The notes under the pieces were generated by a model that saw only the letters and a program-made list of their open reading frames with translations, ran no database searches and was not told the origin of the DNA. Source: an uncultured Beijerinckiaceae bacterium (GTDB lineage: Bacteria; Pseudomonadota; Alphaproteobacteria; Rhizobiales; Beijerinckiaceae). Taken from it: a stretch of DNA of 9,311 nucleotides. The stretch spans positions 325 through 9,635 of the forward strand of contig CALMRL010000225.1 of the NCBI GenBank assembly GCA_937873345.1, given 5' to 3'. This document shows positions 4,475 to 9,311 of this stretch, piece after piece. Numbering within the stretch: position 1 is the first letter of the stretch; each line of letters opens with the position of its first letter. The position numbers and the translations under genes are program-made.

Positions 4475-6130
4475 CTACACGCCCGAGGCGCCGCCGTCCG
4501 AGCGCGGGTCGTGCCCGGCCTCGATGCGGCCGTCGGGGCGGCGGATCAGCGCGCCGGCGTGTCCCAAGAGGTCGGCGTAGGGCTGATCGACGACGTGCAG
4601 TTCGTGGCCGACGCCGCGCAGCCGCCGCAGCAGCGTGTCGTCGAAGCGCGGCTCGACGGTGAGCGCGGTGGTTTCCGTGCCCCAGGCCTTGCCGTAGAGG
4701 AAGCGCGGCCCGTCGAGCGCCGCCGCCACGCCCTCGCCCATCAGCAGCCTCGTGAACAGCTGCGCCTGGAACTGCGGCTGCCCGTCGCCGCCCATCGCGC
4801 CGTAGGACACGACGCGACCGTCGTCGAAGAGGCAGAGCGGCGGGTTGAGCGTGTGCGGCGGCCGGCGCCCCGGCTCCAGCGGGTTCACTGACCCCGGGTC
4901 GAGCGAGAAGGCGAAGCCGCGGTTCTGCAGCAGCACGCCGGTCGCCGGCAGCACGCAGCCCGAGCCGTATTCCCAGTAGATCGACTGGATGAACGACACC
5001 GCCAGGCCGGTGTGATCGATCGCCCCCATCCATACCGTGTCGCCCGCCGCCGGCCTGACGGGGCCGATGGCGGCGCGGCCCATGTCGATCATCGCCGCCT
5101 CGCGCGCCAGCGCCTTGCCGGTGAGGAAGTCGGCGGGGTCGACGCGCAGGCGGTCGTAGTCGGTGACGACGCGGTCGCGGATGGCGAGCGCCCGCTTCGA
5201 CGCCTCGATCAGCCCGTGGATGTGCTCGAAGCTCTCCGGGCGCGCATGGCCGGAAATTTGGCCGAGCCGATCGAACATCCCGAGGATGAGCAGGCTGGCC
5301 AATCCTTGCGTCGGCGGCGGCGCGTTGTAGTGCGTGCGCGCCCCTGAGCGCCCCCCTGCATCGCCAGCGAGGCGCAGGCTCAAGGGATCGCGCCAGCGGG
5401 CGCGGTAGCCGCGCAGGTCGTCGCGCGTCGCCATCGCGCCGATCCGCTCGATGTCGGCGGCGATCTCGCGGCCGACGTCGCCGCGGTAGAAATCATCCAA
5501 GCCGGCGTGCGCCAGCTGCTCCAGCGTCGCGGCGAGCTTCGGCGCGTGCCGCTTCGTGCCGGCCTTGGGGATCGCGCCGTCGACGAGGAAGGCGTCCGCG
5601 AAGCCGGGGGCCTGCTTCAGCGCGGCGAACTCGAAGGGCACCGTGCGCTCCTCCGAGGGCGACTGCGCGTAGCCCTCGGAGGCGAGCGTGATCGCCCGAT
5701 GCAGGATGTCGGCGAGCGGCAGCCGGCCGCCGCCGGCTTCGGCCATCTCGCGCGCCAGGATCCAGCCGCCGACGGTGCCGGGCACGGTGACGGCGGCGTG
5801 GGGGCCGCGCGGCGGGATGCGGTCGTACCCGAGTTCCGCATAGTGCCGGCGCGTCGCCCGCGACCCGGCGGGGCCAGCGGCCTCGATGTACCGGACCCGT
5901 CCGCCCGGCTCGCGGATCAGCCAGAAGCCGTCGCCGCCGATCGCGTTCATGTGGGGATAGACGACCGCGATCACCGCCGCCATCGCGATGGTCGCCTCGA
6001 TGGCGTTGCCGCCGGCGAGCAGGATGTCGCGGCCGGCATCCGCCGCCGCCCGGTGCGGCGCGGCGGCGGCGGCGCGCTCGAAGACCTGGCTTTCCAACGC
6101 TCTTCTCCCGCTGGGCTGGCGCGCGCCCAT
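4475..6130 (-). CDS. Gamma-glutamyltransferase-family Ntn-hydrolase (oxamate amidohydrolase-like)
   Basis: The 551-residue protein has the whole GGT fold. It shows GGNAIEATIAMAAV (40-53), VVYPHMNAIGGDGFWLI (56-72), PGTVGGW (117-123) and APPPTQG (270-276). The autocatalytic site is G363-D-T365-V-W, where T365 would be the new N-terminal nucleophile after self-cleavage, followed by AVSFIQSIYWEYGSG (377-391) and GAMGGDGQPQ (444-453). Classical GGT has TTHxSVVD; the GDTVW form is found in oxamate amidohydrolase (HpxW)-like and YwrD-like members, so an amide hydrolase role is at least as likely as glutathione use. No signal peptide is visible, so it is cytoplasmic, unlike periplasmic GGT. It converges on the hydratase genes with a 44-base gap. 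The ATG at 6130 has no clear ribosome-binding site. A link from nitrile hydration to amide hydrolysis is speculative. Confidence 0.88.
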   Translation of the reverse strand: MGARQPSGRRALESQVFERAAAAAPHRAAADAGRDILLAGGNAIEATIAMAAVIAVVYPHMNAIGGDGFWLIREPGGRVRYIEAAGPAGSRATRRHYAELGYDRIPPRGPHAAVTVPGTVGGWILAREMAEAGGGRLPLADILHRAITLASEGYAQSPSEERTVPFEFAALKQAPGFADAFLVDGAIPKAGTKRHAPKLAATLEQLAHAGLDDFYRGDVGREIAADIERIGAMATRDDLRGYRARWRDPLSLRLAGDAGGRSGARTHYNAPPPTQGLASLLILGMFDRLGQISGHARPESFEHIHGLIEASKRALAIRDRVVTDYDRLRVDPADFLTGKALAREAAMIDMGRAAIGPVRPAAGDTVWMGAIDHTGLAVSFIQSIYWEYGSGCVLPATGVLLQNRGFAFSLDPGSVNPLEPGRRPPHTLNPPLCLFDDGRVVSYGAMGGDGQPQFQAQLFTRLLMGEGVAAALDGPRFLYGKAWGTETTALTVEPRFDDTLLRRLRGVGHELHVVDQPYADLLGHAGALIRRPDGRIEAGHDPRSDGGASGV

Positions 6131-6208
6131 GCCGTATCCGTGCCGCGAGGGGGCAACCTACAATGCTGGCTAGGTTAATGGTATTCAGAGATTGCTAGTA
6201 ATGGCAAG

Positions 6209-6224
6209 ATACTTGAACAAGTAT
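6209..6224. promoter_or_regulatory. Perfect 16-bp palindrome ATACTTG-AA-CAAGTAT
   Basis: This perfect inverted repeat lies in the AT-rich 6131-6283 gap, downstream of the membrane-protein pair and upstream of the GGT-family gene on the minus strand. The 2-base centre and the absence of a following T-run on the minus strand argue for a protein-binding site rather than a terminator. The binding protein is unknown. A second small inverted repeat, AACCTA (6155-6160) / TAGGTT (6171-6176), sits at the composition boundary. No coding sequence is seen in this gap. Confidence 0.4.
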
Positions 6225-6283
6225 ACATTTAGCAGAGGATAAGCGTATTGATATTTAAAAGCAAATAGTACCAGAAAATGCGC

Positions 6284-6766
6284 TTACAAATCGCTAGAAT
6301 ATGGCCGTTCAATTTGCGCTGGCGCGATCTTTGGGCTAATTTGGGGGGCTTCAGAGTTTGTGACAACTTTGTGATATTGAAGATACAATCCGTCTCTAAT
6401 TTCTTTCGGCGCAGATCTTGGAAGAAGTCGTATTTGCTCCATAATATAACTTGCAGCGCGGCGTCTGTTGTCCAATTCTCGATCAATTTTTGCGGCAGCC
6501 GTACCTCTAAAGGCGAGCAGGCCGCCGGTGATACCAAGTCCTAGAGCAATTGGTCCCGCAATTACAAAAGTCACAGATGGTACAGCTATGGCTAGAGCAT
6601 ATGCCGCCGCCACTCCCAATAATCCACCGAAAGAGCCTACAAGTCCCGCTGTGCCTTCGAGCGAGAGACGTTTAGATGTTTTGCTTACCCTATCAATTAC
6701 ATCCAAACCCTCGTTGATTGCAGATCGAAGACTAGCAGAAACGGAAGATCTAGTTCTTTCTGTCAT
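6284..6766 (-). CDS. Glycine-rich membrane protein of unknown function, second gene of AT-rich pair
   Basis: I do not recognise this 160-residue protein. It has a polar N-terminal helix-like part (1-38). A long hydrophobic region (about 39-87) follows that can form a hairpin of two membrane helices, about 41-62 and 64-86, dense in glycines at positions 41, 44, 47, 48, 51, 71, 76, 78, 81 and 82, a glycine-zipper-like pattern. A basic/helical segment (93-115) precedes a polar tail. Its ATG overlaps the stop of the upstream gene as ATGA, so the two are translated together. The DNA is markedly AT-rich with relaxed codon use, unlike the neighbours, which points to horizontal acquisition. Membrane insertion is predicted by eye; oligomerisation or pore formation is only suggested by the glycine pattern. 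Confidence 0.75.
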   Translation of the reverse strand: MTERTRSSVSASLRSAINEGLDVIDRVSKTSKRLSLEGTAGLVGSFGGLLGVAAAYALAIAVPSVTFVIAGPIALGLGITGGLLAFRGTAAAKIDRELDNRRRAASYIMEQIRLLPRSAPKEIRDGLYLQYHKVVTNSEAPQISPKIAPAQIERPYSSDL

Positions 6767-7140
6767 GAAGATAAAATAAATCTACGTGCTTCAATCATTT
6801 CCTCTTCAATTCTCTGGCGGGCCAGGAAGACATACTTTTTATCGACAGAAAGACGATAAAAGGTCTGGCTAAATTTTGCTAGAGCATAAACCAATGCCAC
6901 AATAATCATGGGACTTATTTGATTAATTTCTGATGTGTACTTTATAAACGGATCTCTATAACTAAATACTGATGTAAGTACACCAAGTATTAATAACACT
7001 GATATGTACAATCCAGCAACAATACCAAAAAATTGTATCCGCTGAGAGTGAGCCAAAACCTCTAATTTGTCAGATAATGTTCGCGCCGCGGATAGCAGCT
7101 CATTTAGATCGTCAGCGTCATCAGTCTGGTACATGATCAT
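6763..7140 (-). CDS. Two-TM membrane protein of unknown function, first gene of AT-rich pair
   Basis: This 125-residue protein is not recognised. It starts with an acidic stretch (TDDADDLNELL) and an amphipathic helix (about 12-35). Two membrane helices follow, about 36-59 (starting FFGIVAGLYISVLLIL) and 76-92 (starting SPMIIVALVYALAKF), separated by a polar loop, then a charged C-terminal helix (100-122, ARQRIEEEMIEARRF). This N-helix/2TM/C-helix layout resembles SLATT-type or similar 2TM effector domains of bacterial conflict systems, but the resemblance is architectural only. Start choice is ATG 7140; ATG 7134 (residue 3) is possible and neither has a clear ribosome-binding site. It is translationally coupled to the following glycine-rich membrane protein, and a plausible promoter lies 28-55 bases upstream. 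Confidence 0.75.
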   Translation of the reverse strand: MIMYQTDDADDLNELLSAARTLSDKLEVLAHSQRIQFFGIVAGLYISVLLILGVLTSVFSYRDPFIKYTSEINQISPMIIVALVYALAKFSQTFYRLSVDKKYVFLARQRIEEEMIEARRFILSS

Positions 7141-7167
7141 GCTTTAGGTTGGCGAAGCCCTGCCCCA

Positions 7168-7195
7168 ATAGTAAATGAAAGTCAGATGATAGCAA
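7168..7195 (-). promoter_or_regulatory. Predicted sigma-70-type promoter for the AT-rich membrane-protein pair
   Basis: On the minus strand TTGCTA (7195-7190) is followed after 16 bases by TACTAT (7173-7168); each matches the consensus at four of six positions. This would start transcription near 7161, about 20 bases before the ATG at 7140. The remaining part of 7141-7261 must also hold the divergent uup promoter, which I could not identify. Confidence 0.4.
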
Positions 7196-7261
7196 GGTGA
7201 CCCACCGCCGGTAGCAGATGCCCCATGGCCAAGCGCCCGCCCAGTCGCTAGATCGCGGGGC

Positions 7262-9100
7262 ATGGCCGCTCCCCCGCTTCTCACCCTGCAAGGCATCCAT
7301 CTCACCCTCGGCGGCGGCGGCACGCCGCTGCTCGCCGGCGCCGACCTCACCGTGGCGCAGGGCGAGCGCCTGTGCCTCGTCGGGCGCAACGGCTCGGGCA
7401 AGTCGACCCTGCTCAAGGTCGCCGCCGGCATGCTGGAGCCGGACTCCGGCGTGCGCTTCCTGCAGCCCGGCACCGCCGTGCGCTACCTGCCCCAGGAGCC
7501 GGACCTGTCGGGCTTCGCCACCACCCTCGCCTACGTCGAGGAGGGGTTGGGCCCGCTCGACGACCCCTACCGCGCCGTGTCGCTGCTGAACGAGCTCGGC
7601 ATGACCGGCGAGGAGGACCCCAAGGCGTTGTCCGGCGGCGAGGCGCGCCGCGCGGCGCTCGCCCGCGTGCTGGCGCCCGAGCCCGACGTGCTGCTGCTGG
7701 ACGAGCCGACCAACCACCTCGACCTGCCGGCGATCGAATGGCTGGAAGCCGAGCTGAAGTCGCTGCGCTCGGCGCTGGTGCTGATCAGCCACGACCGGCG
7801 CTTCCTGTCCAATCTCACCCGCTCCACCGTGTGGATCGACCGCGGCGCGACGCGGGCGCTGGGCAAAGGCTTCGCCGCCTTCGAGGCGTGGCGCGACACG
7901 CAGCTTGAGGAGGAGGAGCGCCAGCAGCACAAGCTCGACCGGCAGATCGTCGCCGAGGAGCATTGGCTGCGTTATGGAGTGACCGCGCGGCGCAAGCGCA
8001 ACGTCGGGCGATTGGCGAAGCTGCACGGGCTGCGCACCGAGCGGCGCGAGCACCGCCGCGTCGCCGGCGACGTCAAGCTCGCGGCGAGCGAGGGTGGGCA
8101 GTCCGGCAAGCTGGTGATCGAGGCGAAGGGGCTCGCCAAACGGTACGACGCGCGCGCCATCGTCGAGGGTTTCTCGATCCGGGTGCAGCGCGGCGACCGT
8201 CTCGGCGTGGTCGGGGCGAACGGGGCGGGCAAGACGACGCTGCTCTCGATGATGACGGGGTCGCTCGCCCCCGACAGCGGCACGGTGCGCCTCGGCGCCA
8301 ACCTCGCGATGGCGACGCTCGATCAGAAGCGCACCAGCCTCGACGCCTCGACGACGCTGCGCGACGCCCTGACCGGCGGCGGCTCCGACACGGTGGAGGT
8401 CAACGGCGAGCGCAAGCACGTCATCGGCTACATGAAGGATTTCCTGTTCTCCCCCGAGCAGGCGCGCACCCCGATCGGCCGGCTCTCCGGCGGCGAGCGC
8501 GGCCGGCTGATGCTGGCCCGCGCGCTGGCGCAGCCCTCCAACATGCTGGTGCTGGACGAGCCGACCAACGACCTCGACCTGGAAACGCTCGACCTCCTCC
8601 AGGAGATGCTCACCGACTATCCCGGCACCATCCTGCTGGTGAGCCACGACCGCGACTTCCTCGACCGGGTGGCGACGGCGACGTTGGTCGCCGAGGGCGA
8701 CGGGCACTGGCAGGACTACGCCGGCGGTTACACCGACATGGTGGCGCAGCGCGGCTCGGGCGTCCAAGCCCGCACCATCGAAACGCGCACGATCGACGCC
8801 GCGCCGGCCGCCAAGGATGCGGCCCGGCCGATGGCGCCGCGCGCGGCCTCCAGGGAGAAGCTGTCGTTCAAGGAGAAGCACGCCCTCGACACGCTGCCGA
8901 AGACGATCGCCACGCTCGACAAGAAGAAGGCCAAGCTGCGCGGCGTGCTCGACGACCCCAACCTCTACAGTCGCGACCCCACGGGCTTCGCCAGGCACTC
9001 CGCGGATTTCGCCAAGCTGGAGGCCGAGCTGGCGGCGGCGGAGGAGGAGTGGCTGGCGCTGGAGATGCGCCGCGAGGCGATCGAGGGGTCGGTTCCGTGA
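7262..9100 (+). CDS. uup: Uup, ABC-F family ATPase
   Basis: The 612-residue protein has two ABC ATPase domains and no membrane segments. Domain 1 has Walker A GRNGSGKST (41-49), signature LSGGE (123-127), Walker B ending DE (147-148) with PTNHLDL, and switch H177. Domain 2 has GANGAGKTT (318-326), LSGGERGRLML (408-418), LVLDEPTNDLDL (429-440) and H462. The interdomain linker (about 212-268) has the charged AEEHWLRYGVTARRKRN form of Uup, and VNGERKHVIGYMKDFLF (380-396) matches Uup specifically. A C-terminal arm (about 533-605) is predicted coiled coil, the extension that binds nucleic acid in E. coli Uup. ABC-F proteins act in the cytoplasm on the ribosome; Uup is also linked to tolerance of DNA branched intermediates and transposon excision. 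All ATPase residues are intact. The ATG at 7262 has only a weak GGGG upstream. It is divergent from the AT-rich pair. Confidence 0.95.
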   Translation: MAAPPLLTLQGIHLTLGGGGTPLLAGADLTVAQGERLCLVGRNGSGKSTLLKVAAGMLEPDSGVRFLQPGTAVRYLPQEPDLSGFATTLAYVEEGLGPLDDPYRAVSLLNELGMTGEEDPKALSGGEARRAALARVLAPEPDVLLLDEPTNHLDLPAIEWLEAELKSLRSALVLISHDRRFLSNLTRSTVWIDRGATRALGKGFAAFEAWRDTQLEEEERQQHKLDRQIVAEEHWLRYGVTARRKRNVGRLAKLHGLRTERREHRRVAGDVKLAASEGGQSGKLVIEAKGLAKRYDARAIVEGFSIRVQRGDRLGVVGANGAGKTTLLSMMTGSLAPDSGTVRLGANLAMATLDQKRTSLDASTTLRDALTGGGSDTVEVNGERKHVIGYMKDFLFSPEQARTPIGRLSGGERGRLMLARALAQPSNMLVLDEPTNDLDLETLDLLQEMLTDYPGTILLVSHDRDFLDRVATATLVAEGDGHWQDYAGGYTDMVAQRGSGVQARTIETRTIDAAPAAKDAARPMAPRAASREKLSFKEKHALDTLPKTIATLDKKKAKLRGVLDDPNLYSRDPTGFARHSADFAKLEAELAAAEEEWLALEMRREAIEGSVP

Positions 9101-9116
9101 TTCGTTAAGAAACCCT

Positions 9117-9132
9117 TGTTTCACGTGAAACA
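9117..9132. other. parS centromere site (ParB-binding palindrome)
   Basis: TGTTTCACGTGAAACA is a perfect 16-bp palindrome identical to the canonical chromosomal parS consensus TGTTNCACGTGAAACA; with the flanking T and A the symmetry is 18 bp (9116-9133). ParB loads here as a CTP-dependent clamp and, with ParA, moves the replication origin region. Such sites cluster near oriC. It lies 17 bases after the uup stop, outside coding sequence. No T-run follows, so it is not a terminator. Confidence 0.9.
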
Positions 9133-9242
9133 ATCCACCGCCTCGTGGTCGCAGCGACAAGGCGCCGCTTGAGGGCTGTGGACAGGAAACCGAACGGCCC
9201 CGCTCCGCCTTGGCTCCTCGCTAGGACTCGACGGGGACATTC

Positions 9243-9311
9243 ATGACGCAGGCGGCGAAGCATCATCCGGACCTCCTGCCCGGCGCCCCGCAGCCCGCCG
9301 CGCCTCGCGAC
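9243..9311 (+). CDS. Start of an unidentified gene, cut by the window edge
   Basis: An open frame from ATG 9243 runs 23 codons without a stop to the right edge, beginning MTQAAKHHPDLLPG and becoming proline/alanine-rich. A purine-rich GGGGA at 9233-9237 precedes the ATG by five bases. With so few residues the product cannot be named, and an alternative downstream start is possible. It follows uup and parS in the same direction after a 142-base gap. Confidence 0.45.
   Translation, partial: MTQAAKHHPDLLPGAPQPAAPRD

Noticed and set aside
6229..6537. A 102-codon minus-strand frame overlapping the glycine-rich membrane gene.
   Set aside because: It lies in another frame of a better-supported gene coupled to its neighbour by an ATGA overlap, and has no start signal.
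7132..7141. CATGATCATG 10-bp palindrome at the start of the 2TM gene.
   Set aside because: It spans the MIM start codons, is short, and probably reflects the coding sequence by chance.
9116..9133. Reading the palindrome after uup as a rho-independent terminator.
   Set aside because: There is no loop and no T-run, and the sequence is an exact parS match, which explains it better.
7121..9160. A very long open reading frame (about 680 codons) antisense to uup.
   Set aside because: It is a by-product of high GC in the real gene: the translation is low-complexity, rich in Arg, Gln, Leu and Ala, with no domain, while the plus strand encodes a complete ABC-F protein.
9116..9172. A short frame LFHVKQ... 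starting at the TTG of the parS palindrome.
   Set aside because: FHVKQ is simply what the parS sequence encodes when read in this frame; the frame stops after 18 codons and has no ribosome-binding site.

Overview
The window looks like chromosomal DNA of a high-GC alphaproteobacterium, probably of the Hyphomicrobiales/Rhizobiales type. That placement is an inference from codon use, the alphaproteobacterial style of the UbiG and Uup proteins, and a canonical chromosomal parS palindrome. Most genes are very GC-rich. Two stretches are clearly lower in GC and look acquired: about 757-1420 (a small toxin-antitoxin-like pair) and, much more strongly, about 6165-7200 (two overlapping genes for small membrane proteins).

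Layout from left to right: the 3' end of ubiG (ubiquinone methyltransferase) followed closely by a thioredoxin-fold [2Fe-2S] ferredoxin-like gene; a 73-residue basic protein directly upstream of a PIN-domain ribonuclease (VapC-like), in the same reading frame and separated by one TAG stop; an intergenic stretch with stem-loops; an HxlR-family regulator (minus strand, TTG start with a strong ribosome-binding site) divergent from a QorB-like quinone oxidoreductase, sharing a 76-bp promoter region that contains a palindrome.

Next come three tightly overlapping plus-strand genes encoding a cobalt-type nitrile hydratase/thiocyanate hydrolase-like enzyme. The usual beta subunit is split into two proteins (116 and 105 residues), followed by the metal-binding alpha/gamma-type subunit with its CTLCSC claw. 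The gene order resembles thiocyanate hydrolase (scnB-scnA-scnC). No metallochaperone/activator gene is present in the window. Convergent to it is a cytoplasmic gamma-glutamyltransferase-family Ntn-hydrolase that resembles oxamate amidohydrolase-type members more than classical periplasmic GGT.

After the AT-rich two-gene membrane-protein island (minus strand, own likely promoter) comes uup, an ABC-F ATPase, on the plus strand. Seventeen bases past its stop is a perfect 16-bp parS site (18 bp counting flanks), suggesting that this locus lies in the origin-proximal ParB-binding region. A short open frame starting at 9243 runs off the right edge.

No rRNA, tRNA, CRISPR array or complete insertion sequence was seen. 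No gene-free stretch exceeds 300 bases; the largest are 607-763, 1418-1593, 3005-3130, 6131-6283, 7141-7261 and 9101-9242, and what they hold is described under the short features and findings. The strongest candidates for something new are the split three-subunit hydratase without an activator, and the AT-rich pair of overlapping two-TM and glycine-rich membrane proteins.
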